A stretch of DNA of 64,000 bases, taken from the NCBI RefSeq assembly GCF_900143185.1, contig NZ_FSRQ01000002.1, positions 1 to 64,000 on the forward strand, read 5' to 3'. The notes beneath the pieces are model-generated. The model ran no database searches. It saw nothing but the letters and a program-made list of their open reading frames with translations, and was not told where the DNA came from. The translations under genes and the position numbers were made by a program. How positions within the stretch are numbered: position 1 is the first letter of the stretch; the number at the start of each line of letters is the position of its first letter. This document shows positions 27,028 to 34,950 of the stretch, piece by piece. The stretch comes from Chryseobacterium scophthalmum (GTDB lineage: Bacteria; Bacteroidota; Bacteroidia; Flavobacteriales; Weeksellaceae).

Positions 27028-30000
27028 ATGCATCGTTTTTTCATCCATTTATATTATTTTATTTCTAAAAACCGACTTATTTCTATTGCTGCAGCATTGG
27101 GAATCTTATTGGTTTGTGGTTTTTTTGCTTCGAAAATTAATTTTGAGGAAGATATCAATCAGATTATTCCGAAAAACGAAAAATCTGATCTTACGGCAAA
27201 AGTTCTCACGCAACTCAATTTTTCAGACAAGATTATCGTCATCGTTGAAAAAAAATCAAAAGACGACAATTTTCAGCTTTCAGAAACTGCCGATACTTTT
27301 TTAAATAAAATTGAACCTTTAAAAAAATACATCGGCTCAGTTCAGGGAAAAGTAAATGACAATGAAATTTCGGAGACTTTCGATTTTGTCAACCAGAATC
27401 TTCCTTTGTTTTTAAACGAAAAAGATTACGCAGAGATCGAAAGAAAGCTCAGCAAAGACAGCATTGCCAAACAGGTTGAGAATAATTATGTTTCGCTGGT
27501 TTCACCTACAAGCTTAGTGACTAAAGATTTCATCAAAAAAGATCCTTTAGGAATTACTTTTTTAGGAATCAAAAAACTGAATGCGCTCAATATCAGCAAA
27601 GATTTCAAGCTTGAAGACAATTACATCGTCACCAAAGACGGCAAAAATCTTTTGCTTTTCATCGATCCTAAAAACAAAAGCGACGATACCAAAAACAACG
27701 AAGTTTTCGTCAATCAATTAAACGAAATTAAAGACGAAATCAACAAAACTTTTAGCGGAAAAACTGAGATCAGTTATTTTGGTTCGCCCGTAATTGCTGT
27801 TGCCAATGCGCAACAAATCAAAAAAGACATTCAGAACACGGTGATTATTTCGATGACGGTTCTTTTGATTTTACTAATTTATTATTTCAGAAATTTCTTT
27901 ACGCCATTAATTGTATTTCTACCAACCGTTTTTGCCGTTTTCATTTCACTGATGATTTTATATTTTATTAAAGATAAAATCTCGGCAATTTCGCTCAGTG
28001 TTGGTGCGATTCTCATCGGAATCACCATTGATTACGCGCTTCACATTCTCACGCATTACAAGCACAATAATAATATTGAAGAGCTTTATAAAGAAATTAC
28101 ACAACCTATTATTCTGAGCAGCGCAACGACAGCAGTTTCTTTTTTATGTCTGGTTTTCGTTCGCTCTGAAGCGTTGAAAGATCTCGGTCTTTTTGCTTCG
28201 ATTACGGTTTTCCTATCTTCTTTTGCAGCGTTAATTATCGTTCCGCAATTGTATCACCCGAAAGCAGATAATGAGAAAACCAACACCAATTTTATCGATA
28301 AAATAGGAAGTTATCCTTACGAAAAGAACAAACCTTTAATTATCGGTTGCTCTCTGATTATCATTGCCTGTCTTTTCGGTTTCAGGCACGTTGGTTTTAA
28401 TGAAGATATTGGCGACTTAAATTATATTCCAAAAGATTTAAAAATAAGTGAAGCCAAGCTTGAAAAACTGTCTGACATCACTTCAAAATCGATTTACACT
28501 ATTTCTTATGGAGATTCTGAAAGTGAAGCTTTAACAAGAAATTCTAAACTGAGTCAGTTTTTAGAAAAAGAAAAGCAAGATGGAAAAATTTTAAGCTACA
28601 ATTCGATTGGAAACGTTGTTCTCTCAGAAAAAGACCAGCAGAAAAAAGTAGACCAATGGAATCAATTCTGGAACAAAAATAAAAAAGACCAGACGATTTC
28701 TGAATTAGTTGAAAACGGAAATAAATTTGGTTTCAATGCTTCCGCATTTGATCAGTTTAATGAAAACTTAAATAAATCTTATTCTACTTTAAGTTTAAAA
28801 GATTATGAAAAAGTAAAAGCACTCCAAATCTCAGAATTCCTAAGCAATGAAAAAGGATTTTATACTGTTTCGAATGTTGTAAAAGTGAATGAGAAAAACA
28901 GAGATGCATTCATTAAAGATGTCGAAAAAAGCCACGAAGCTTTAGCAATCGACCGTCAACAGATGAATGAAAACTTTTTAGGTTTATTGAAACGAGATTT
29001 TAATACACTGATTAATTATTCTCTTTTAGCGATTGTTTTAACAATAATTGTTTTCTTCAGAAATTTTGAATTGTCGCTTTTAACAATGTTTCCTATTGTT
29101 TTAACAGGAGTCGTTACCGCGGGAATTCTTTATTTTTTAGGGCTGGAATTAAATATTTTCAGCACTGTTGTCTGTACTTTGGTTTTCGGTGTGGGCGATG
29201 ATTTCAGTATTTTCCTGACGAAAGCAATGCAAAAAGAGCATACAAACGGGAAAAATGAACTTCCGACTTACAGAACCTCTATTATTTTGGCAGTTTTCAC
29301 AACTATTTTATCCATCGGTTCGTTGATTTTTGCAAAACACCCCGCTTTACATTCTTTAGCTTTGGTTGCTTTAATTGGTATGTTTTCGGTGATTGTGATC
29401 ACCTCCACTTTATATCCGTTTTGGTTTAGGTTTTTAATTACCAACAGACAAAAGAAAGGATTGTCACCAATTACTTTGAGGTTATTTTTGCGTTCAGTCT
29501 TCTCATTTATATATTATGGTTTGGGTGGGCTTATTTTTTCTTTCTTCGGACATTTCTTCATTAAAAAAGCCAAAGGAAAAACGTTAGACAACATTAAAAA
29601 AGCCATTGCTTTATTTTTAAAATCGGTTTTGCATCTTACCCCATTTGTAAAGAAAACTGTAATAAGAAATCCGAACGAAGATTTCAGCAAACCAGCAGTA
29701 ATTATTGCCAATCACACCTCATTTCTCGATACTTTGGCGATTGCAATGACAACACATAAGATCGTTTATCTTGTCAACGATTGGGTATGGAATTCTCCAG
29801 TTTTTGGTAAGCTGGTAAGAGCTTTGGGCTTTTTCCCAGTTTCTCAAGGTATCGAAAATGGAAAAGAAAAATTAAAAGAAAAAATCGACCAAGGCTATTC
29901 ATTAGTTGTTTTCCCTGAAGCAGAAAGGTCTTACACCAACGATGTGAAACGCTTTCACAAAGGAGCTTTTTATCTGGCTGAAGAATTCGGTTTGGATATT

Positions 30001-30681
30001 TTACCACTTTACATTCACGGGAATTCTGAAGTACAGCCAAAAGGCGACTTTATTATCTACGACGGAAGTATTACGGTAAAAGTAGGCGACAGAATCAATA
30101 AAAACGATTTAAATTTTGGAAAAGATTATTCTGAAAGAACGAAAAAGATCAATGCTTATTTCAGAGATGAGTTTGCCAAACTGAGAAATGAAATTGAAGA
30201 CGAAAATTATTTTAAAAAGAAACTGTTTTTAAGCTTTTTATATAAAGAAAACGAAGTCGTAAAACCTGTAAAAGAAGATTTTAATAAAAATAAATCGGTT
30301 TATTTTGAACTGAACAAACACATTCCGAATGATGCAACGATTTTTCATATCGCTGATGATTTTGGACAAAAAGATATTTTGCTGACTTTGCAACAAGCCG
30401 GAAGAAGAGTTTTTAGTTTAATTAATGATGAGGAAAAAAGACTGGTTGCCAAAAACAATTATCTGGTACAGAGACGAAAAATTTTCTACATTGATAATCA
30501 GAGCCAAATCAATAAAAAAGTTGATCTGCTTTTAATTTCTGATGATAATTTTAATCTTAATGATATCAAAGATTTACCCGAGACTATTATTTTATTAAAT
30601 AGTAAGAATCAAACTTTTGAAAATCCTAATTATAAAGAGGTTGTTATTTCAGAATCAATAAAAATATTTAGGCACGAATAA
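27028..30681 (+). CDS. MMPL/RND exporter fused to a PlsC-type acyltransferase and a degenerate methyltransferase-like domain
   Basis: 1217 residues from ATG 27028 (a TTG at 27013 is less likely). Residues about 1-820 are an MMPL-type exporter with two halves. Each half has one N-terminal segment, a periplasmic domain and a membrane bundle (SVGAILIGITIDYALHILTHY and VCTLVFGVGDDFSIFLTKAM carry the conserved acidic residues). About 870-1060 is a lysophospholipid-type acyltransferase with NHTSFLD (HX4D, His about 896) and FPEAERS (about 962). The last 150 residues look like a class I methyltransferase fold (IFHIADDFGQKDILLTLQQ..., ERLVAKNNYL) without the usual GxGxG. In aryl polyene clusters such proteins acylate and export the pigment, so the PlsC part may join polyene and resorcinol (inference). 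Confidence 0.9.
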   Translation: MHRFFIHLYYFISKNRLISIAAALGILLVCGFFASKINFEEDINQIIPKNEKSDLTAKVLTQLNFSDKIIVIVEKKSKDDNFQLSETADTFLNKIEPLKKYIGSVQGKVNDNEISETFDFVNQNLPLFLNEKDYAEIERKLSKDSIAKQVENNYVSLVSPTSLVTKDFIKKDPLGITFLGIKKLNALNISKDFKLEDNYIVTKDGKNLLLFIDPKNKSDDTKNNEVFVNQLNEIKDEINKTFSGKTEISYFGSPVIAVANAQQIKKDIQNTVIISMTVLLILLIYYFRNFFTPLIVFLPTVFAVFISLMILYFIKDKISAISLSVGAILIGITIDYALHILTHYKHNNNIEELYKEITQPIILSSATTAVSFLCLVFVRSEALKDLGLFASITVFLSSFAALIIVPQLYHPKADNEKTNTNFIDKIGSYPYEKNKPLIIGCSLIIIACLFGFRHVGFNEDIGDLNYIPKDLKISEAKLEKLSDITSKSIYTISYGDSESEALTRNSKLSQFLEKEKQDGKILSYNSIGNVVLSEKDQQKKVDQWNQFWNKNKKDQTISELVENGNKFGFNASAFDQFNENLNKSYSTLSLKDYEKVKALQISEFLSNEKGFYTVSNVVKVNEKNRDAFIKDVEKSHEALAIDRQQMNENFLGLLKRDFNTLINYSLLAIVLTIIVFFRNFELSLLTMFPIVLTGVVTAGILYFLGLELNIFSTVVCTLVFGVGDDFSIFLTKAMQKEHTNGKNELPTYRTSIILAVFTTILSIGSLIFAKHPALHSLALVALIGMFSVIVITSTLYPFWFRFLITNRQKKGLSPITLRLFLRSVFSFIYYGLGGLIFSFFGHFFIKKAKGKTLDNIKKAIALFLKSVLHLTPFVKKTVIRNPNEDFSKPAVIIANHTSFLDTLAIAMTTHKIVYLVNDWVWNSPVFGKLVRALGFFPVSQGIENGKEKLKEKIDQGYSLVVFPEAERSYTNDVKRFHKGAFYLAEEFGLDILPLYIHGNSEVQPKGDFIIYDGSITVKVGDRINKNDLNFGKDYSERTKKINAYFRDEFAKLRNEIEDENYFKKKLFLSFLYKENEVVKPVKEDFNKNKSVYFELNKHIPNDATIFHIADDFGQKDILLTLQQAGRRVFSLINDEEKRLVAKNNYLVQRRKIFYIDNQSQINKKVDLLLISDDNFNLNDIKDLPETIILLNSKNQTFENPNYKEVVISESIKIFRHE

Positions 30682-30696
30682 TAAAATTGAAAATCT

Positions 30697-30704
30697 TATT
30701 TTTG
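30697..30704 (+). promoter_or_regulatory. Possible -7 element before darA
   Basis: TATTTTTG matches TAnnTTTG and is 20 bases before the darA ATG. No TTG box is seen at the right distance, so it may be only a secondary internal promoter. Confidence 0.4.
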
Positions 30705-30723
30705 TAATCCATAAAAAATATTA

Positions 30724-31638
30724 ATGCAAAAAAATATACTTGTTCTTTACTATACTCAGACCGGTCAGCTTGAAGATATTGTAAAAAATATTGCACAGCC
30801 TTTTGAAGATAAAAAAGACGAATATAAAGTGACGTATTACAACATTCAGCTCAAAAAAGATTTTCCTTTTCCCTGGCCGAGTGATGTTTTCTTTAATACA
30901 TTTCCCGAATCTTATTTACAGATTCCCAGCGAAATTCTTCCACCACCGGAAGAAGTGCTCAATACTAAATTCGATTTAATTCTTTTCGGATATCAGGTTT
31001 GGTATCTTACGCCATCAATTCCGATCATTTCATTTCTGAAAAGCGGTTTTGCAGCTGATATTTTAAAGAATACGCCAGTTGTTACCATTTCAGCAACCAG
31101 AAATATGTGGATGCTTTCTCAGGAAAAACTGAAAGTATATTTAAAGAATTTTGAAGCTAAACTGATTGGTAATATTGCATTAGTAGACAGAAGAGACAAT
31201 TACACAAGTGTTTTGACTATTCTAAGATGGTTAACAACCGGACAAAAAGAAAAATCAGGAATACTTCCTGCAGCCGGAGTTTCTGATGAAGAGATCAACG
31301 GAGCCGGAAAATACGGTAAGATTATTGAAAATCATTTTGAAAATAATAATCTCGCCAATCTGCAGCCGGAACTGGTAAAAAAAGGAGCCGTAGAAATCAG
31401 ACCTTTTTTGGTAAGAGTTGAAAAAGTAGGGAATAAAATCTTTACAATCTGGTCTAATCTGATTATCAACAAAAAAGAAAAACGACCATTGCTGATAAAA
31501 TTCTTTAAGGTATATTTGATGGCAGCAATTTGGATCATCTCACCAATTGTGTTGATTTTTCATATCTTGCTTGCTCCAATTTTATGGACGAAAAGACAAA
31601 AACAGAAAGAATATTTACAAGGAATTAATTTAAAATAG
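30724..31638 (+). CDS. darA: Dialkylresorcinol condensing enzyme DarA
   Basis: 304 residues. In flexirubin and dialkylresorcinol biosynthesis DarA joins two beta-ketoacyl units to form the ring that DarB's product feeds. It starts with the flavodoxin-like segment ILVLYYTQTGQLEDIVKNIAQPF. FPFPWPSDVFFNTFPESYLQIP, typical of DarA, and VISATRNMWMLSQEKLKVYL follow. A membrane-spanning pair lies near the C terminus (YLMAAIWIISPIVLIFHILLAPIL), so the enzyme is probably anchored in the inner membrane. The darB start follows 2 bases after its stop codon. I assign the name from the family pattern and the partner gene. Confidence 0.9.
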   Translation: MQKNILVLYYTQTGQLEDIVKNIAQPFEDKKDEYKVTYYNIQLKKDFPFPWPSDVFFNTFPESYLQIPSEILPPPEEVLNTKFDLILFGYQVWYLTPSIPIISFLKSGFAADILKNTPVVTISATRNMWMLSQEKLKVYLKNFEAKLIGNIALVDRRDNYTSVLTILRWLTTGQKEKSGILPAAGVSDEEINGAGKYGKIIENHFENNNLANLQPELVKKGAVEIRPFLVRVEKVGNKIFTIWSNLIINKKEKRPLLIKFFKVYLMAAIWIISPIVLIFHILLAPILWTKRQKQKEYLQGINLK

Positions 31639-31640
31639 AA

Positions 31641-32780
31641 ATGTACGACGTATTTATAACAAAAGCTTCAACATACTTGCCGAATGAGCCGGTTTCTAAT
31701 GATGAAATGGAAACGTATCTTGGCTATATAAATGACAAACCGTCAAAAGCAAAAGCACTGATTCTAAGAAATAATAAAATTAAAACCAGATATTACGCTT
31801 TAGATAAAAACGGAAAACCTACGCACACCAATGCTCAGATTACGGCAAAAGCAATTGAAGGTCTTTTTGATGACAATTTCAAAAAAGAAGACATGGAATT
31901 GCTTTCGTGTGGAACAACTTCTGCAGACCAGATTCAGCCTTCTCATGCATCAATGGTGCATGGTGAACTGAACATCGGAAAATCTGTTGAAATTAATACC
32001 TCAACCGGACTTTGTAATTCAGGAATGAACGCTTTAAATTATGGTTTCTTAAATATTAAAGCCGGAATTAAAGACAATGCAGTCTGTGTAGGCTCAGAAA
32101 GAATGTCTGCATGGATGACTGCCGATAAATTCAACCACGAAGCTGAAAACTTAAAACTTCTTGAAGAAAGACCTATCGTTGCTTTCAAAAGAGAATTTTT
32201 GAGATGGATGCTTTCTGACGGAGCCGGAGCATTTTTATTGGAAAACAAACCGAGAGAAAACGAAACTTCTCTAAAAATAGAATGGATTGATTTCTATTCT
32301 TATGCTCATGAGATTGAAGCGTGTATGTATTCTGGTTGTGAAAAACAGGAAGACGGAAGTTTAAAATCTTGGGCAGAATACCCTGCTGAAGAATGGCTAA
32401 ACCAATCTATTTTTGCTTTAAAACAAGACACCAAGATTTTAGATAAATATATTTTGGTAAAAGGTGCCGAAAGTTTGAGAGCATCTTTTGATAAGCACCA
32501 ACTTGATCCTGAAACTGTAGATCACGTCTTGGCGCACATTTCTTCAGGTTATTTTAAAGAAGGTTTAAAGAACGAATTTGCTAACGTTGGTCTTGATTTC
32601 CCTTGGGAAAAATGGTTTTACAATCTTTCAGAAATTGGAAATATCGGCGCAGGATCTATTTTTGTTGCCGTTGAGCAATTAATGAATTCAGGAAATTTAA
32701 AGAAAGGCGAAAAAGTACTTCTTTGTGTGCCTGAAAGTGGAAGATTTGCTTACTCTTGTGCATTGTTAACGGTTTGCTAA
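31641..32780 (+). CDS. darB: KAS III-like ketosynthase DarB
   Basis: 379 residues. DarB condenses an acyl-CoA or acyl-ACP with a second beta-ketoacyl unit on the way to the dialkylresorcinol. KAS III features include the catalytic Cys in TGLCNSGMNALNYG (about residue 118), the His in VDHVLAHISSGYF and the Asn in LSEIGNIGAGSIF. Its start is 2 bases after the darA stop. Its stop TAA overlaps the ATG of the next gene (taATG), so translation is coupled. The darA-darB pair is the hallmark of the resorcinol half of flexirubin. Confidence 0.92.
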   Translation: MYDVFITKASTYLPNEPVSNDEMETYLGYINDKPSKAKALILRNNKIKTRYYALDKNGKPTHTNAQITAKAIEGLFDDNFKKEDMELLSCGTTSADQIQPSHASMVHGELNIGKSVEINTSTGLCNSGMNALNYGFLNIKAGIKDNAVCVGSERMSAWMTADKFNHEAENLKLLEERPIVAFKREFLRWMLSDGAGAFLLENKPRENETSLKIEWIDFYSYAHEIEACMYSGCEKQEDGSLKSWAEYPAEEWLNQSIFALKQDTKILDKYILVKGAESLRASFDKHQLDPETVDHVLAHISSGYFKEGLKNEFANVGLDFPWEKWFYNLSEIGNIGAGSIFVAVEQLMNSGNLKKGEKVLLCVPESGRFAYSCALLTVC

Positions 32781-33211
32781 TGGAGATATCTTTACCAACA
32801 TCTGACCAAAATTTTGTTGAAAGTTTAATTCCGCAGAAATTTCCTTTTGTGATGGTCAATGGTATTTCAGAATATTCTGAAGAGCATTTGGTTTCAGCAT
32901 TTACCATTAAAGAAGAAAACATTTTTGTACACGAAGGAATTTTTCAGGCTTCAGGTTTAATTGAACATCAGGCTCAAAGTGTAGCACTTCATACCGGATA
33001 CAAATTTTATCTTTTAGGAAAAGAAGCTCCCACAGGTTACATTGGAGCCATCAAAACTTTTGAAGCGAAAACTTTACCTAAAACCGGCGATCAATTAACT
33101 TCAGAAGTAAAAATCATCAATGAAATGATGGGCGTTACTTTGGTTGAAATTATCACAAAAATCAACGGTGAAATTATTGCGAAGTCTGAAATGAAAACGG
33201 TGGTAAAGTAG
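32780..33211 (+). CDS. Hot-dog fold protein, probable 3-hydroxyacyl-ACP dehydratase (1)
   Basis: 143 residues from ATG 32780, which shares its A with the darB stop codon. The longer frame from 32756 lies inside darB. FabZ-like features: LIPQKFPFVMVNGI at the N terminus, LIEHQAQSVALHTGYKF (the central helix with Glu/His) and GAIKTFEAKTLPKTGDQL. The canonical HFPG loop is replaced by HEGIFQASGLIEH. In this cluster it would remove water from a beta-hydroxyacyl chain, or alternatively act as a non-catalytic half of a heterodimer with the next gene. Confidence 0.82.
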   Translation: MEISLPTSDQNFVESLIPQKFPFVMVNGISEYSEEHLVSAFTIKEENIFVHEGIFQASGLIEHQAQSVALHTGYKFYLLGKEAPTGYIGAIKTFEAKTLPKTGDQLTSEVKIINEMMGVTLVEIITKINGEIIAKSEMKTVVK

Positions 33212-33244
33212 ACACAAGAACCAAGGAAAAAGTACCAAGAATCA

Positions 33245-33688
33245 ATGGAATTAAGAGAAGAAAACCTCATCAATATTCATCATTTTTTGCCTCATCGCAG
33301 TCCGATGTTGATGGCAGATTATATTCTGGAGCTTACTCCGGAAAAAGTGGTGACTTCTTTTGAGATTACTCCAGACAATATTTTTGTACACAATGATCAG
33401 TTTGTAGAAGCGGGATTAATCGAACATTCTGCACAAACCTCATCATCAATTCTTGGGCAAAGCTTTTTTGAAAATCCGGAATCAAACACCAAAGTAATAG
33501 GATTTATTACCAACATCAAAAAAATTGAAGTTTTCGGACTGCCTCAAGTTGGTGACAAGATTATTTCTAAAGCTTCCTTGATTTCGCAATACGAAAACAT
33601 TTGCAATATTTTCTGTGAAACTTTCCTTGATGATCAGTTGCTGATTCGTACGCAAATCAGTTTGTTTATTCAGGAAATAGAATCATAA
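33245..33688 (+). CDS. Hot-dog fold protein, probable 3-hydroxyacyl-ACP dehydratase (2)
   Basis: 147 residues. Similar to the gene before it: HFLPHRSPMLMADYILELTPEKVV (the FabZ-type LPHRxPMLMxD motif, better preserved than in copy 1), NDQFVEAGLIEHSAQTSSSILGQ and GFITNIKKIEVFGLPQVGDKI. The two may have arisen by tandem duplication and could form a heterodimer as in fused double hot-dog dehydratases. It is the last gene of the first pigment operon, and a strong terminator follows at 33711. Confidence 0.85.
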   Translation: MELREENLINIHHFLPHRSPMLMADYILELTPEKVVTSFEITPDNIFVHNDQFVEAGLIEHSAQTSSSILGQSFFENPESNTKVIGFITNIKKIEVFGLPQVGDKIISKASLISQYENICNIFCETFLDDQLLIRTQISLFIQEIES

Positions 33689-33710
33689 AAATTTCAATAC
33701 AAAATACAGA

Positions 33711-33736
33711 AGCCGACTTTGAAGTTGGCTTTTTTA
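33711..33736 (+). terminator. Terminator of the first pigment operon
   Basis: agccgact (33711-33718) pairs with agttggct (33723-33730; one G-U) around a tight 4-base loop and is followed by six T. It closes the exporter-darA-darB-dehydratase transcript. Confidence 0.85.
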
Positions 33737-33752
33737 TTGGCTAAATTCTCGA

Positions 33753-33760
33753 TATATTTG
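33753..33760 (+). promoter_or_regulatory. Possible -7 element for the 88-residue protein gene
   Basis: TATATTTG fits TAnnTTTG and ends 15 bases before the ATG at 33776. A TTG at 33737-33739 is too close (13 bases) to be a good partner. Confidence 0.4.
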
Positions 33761-33775
33761 AGAAAATAAAGTTAT

Positions 33776-34042
33776 ATGAGCGTAAAAGTAAGATTCTATT
33801 CGTACGACATTGAATTTGAGTTCGAAAACTCTGTAGAATTCCCGGTAGCACCACAAGTTGGCGATGAGGTAAATCTGATTTCTTTTTTTAAATATCAAAC
33901 TTCAGAAAGAATTGAATATTACGAAAACATGGAAGATTTAGGTTTATACAATAATGCCTTGGTTATTGAGCGAACCTGGTGCAACGATCTTGAAAAGAAC
34001 GAGATTTATCTTTTGATACAGCTGAAATATAAAAGGAGGTAA
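33776..34042 (+). CDS. Small protein of unknown function
   Basis: 88 residues, no signal peptide, no membrane segment. It looks like a small all-beta or alpha/beta fold: VKVRFYSYDIEFEFENSVEFPVAPQVGDEVNLISFF, a YYENMEDLGLYNN turn, then NEIYLLIQLKYKRR. A good Shine-Dalgarno-like sequence is not evident, as is usual in Bacteroidota. It lies alone between two terminators or repeats and marks the left edge of the accessory island. I do not recognise the family. Confidence 0.7.
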   Translation: MSVKVRFYSYDIEFEFENSVEFPVAPQVGDEVNLISFFKYQTSERIEYYENMEDLGLYNNALVIERTWCNDLEKNEIYLLIQLKYKRR

Positions 34043-34099
34043 TACATATTAAAGGGATAAAAAAACAAGCAGAAAAATAAATAAAAACAAATCACACAA

Positions 34100-34887
34100 A
34101 TGAAATATCTTTTATTCTTTCTTATGATTTCAGTATTTGGTTTTTCACAAAAATTTAGTTTTATATATGAGACTAAATATAAATCGAATACTCAAAAACC
34201 AGATGATATCAATACCATTAATATGATTTTGGATTTTGAAGGTAACACATCCATTTTCAGAGAAGTGGAAGACAAAAAAGCTGATTCCGCAAAATTGAAT
34301 AATGGTAACGGAATGATGAAAATGGGAGTTGAAAACCAATTCTATGTTAAAAAAGATGTATCGAAAAATACAGTAGAAAAAATCATCACTTATTAGGAAC
34401 CGATTATCTCTTACCAATTGATGAAAATTTAAATTGGAAAATTGCTTCCGAGCAAAAAACAATAGGAAAATACAAAGTTCAAAAAGCCGAAACAAATTAC
34501 GGCGGAAGAAATTGGGTTGCTTGGTTTACAACAGAATTGCCTTTTAGTAACGGTCCTTATATTTTTGGCGGTTTGCCCGGTTTGATTATTTCGATTCAAG
34601 ACACCGACAATCATTATTCTTTCAATTTGACAGAAGTAAAAAAAGGTGGAAATCTATTTGATACACGAACAAAAACGGTGAAAATTGACTGGAAAAAATA
34701 CGAAACTTTAGCAAAATCATATTACAACGATCCCTTCGATTTACTTTCTAAAACCGGAAGAAAAGTTACCATGACCGATGCTAATGGAAACAAAGTAGAC
34801 ATTACAGAACGTATCAAAGTAATGCAAAATTATATTCAAGAAGAAGATAATCCATTAGAATTAAATCACAAAATAAATTATAAATAA
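34100..34887 (+). pseudogene. GLPGLI family protein, interrupted by a frameshift
   Basis: The first part (34100-34396) starts MKYLLFFLMISVFGFSQKFSFIYE, a signal peptide followed by the family's N-terminal strand, and stops after 98 residues (...KNTVEKIITY). Reading on in the next frame gives ...LLGTDYLLPIDENLNWKIASEQKTIGKYKVQKA and the family's name motif FGGLPGLIISIQDTDNHYSFNLTEV, to a stop at 34887. A one-base change near the A6 run at 34377-34382 would restore a single secreted protein of about 260 residues. Either the gene is broken or the sequence has a homopolymer error. GLPGLI proteins are secreted and of unknown function. Confidence 0.85.
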
Positions 34888-34900
34888 AGGCTGTAAAACA

Positions 34901-34924
34901 AAAAAATGAGGCATTTCTGCCTCA
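34901..34924 (-). terminator. Terminator of the M16 peptidase gene
   Basis: TGAGGCA (34907-34913), loop tttc, TGCCTCA (34918-34924). On the minus strand the stem is followed by seven T (34906-34900, ending ttttttt). It lies 27 bases after the stop of the 34951 gene. Confidence 0.85.
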
Positions 34925-34950
34925 CTTAAAACAATTTATATTAATGAAAA

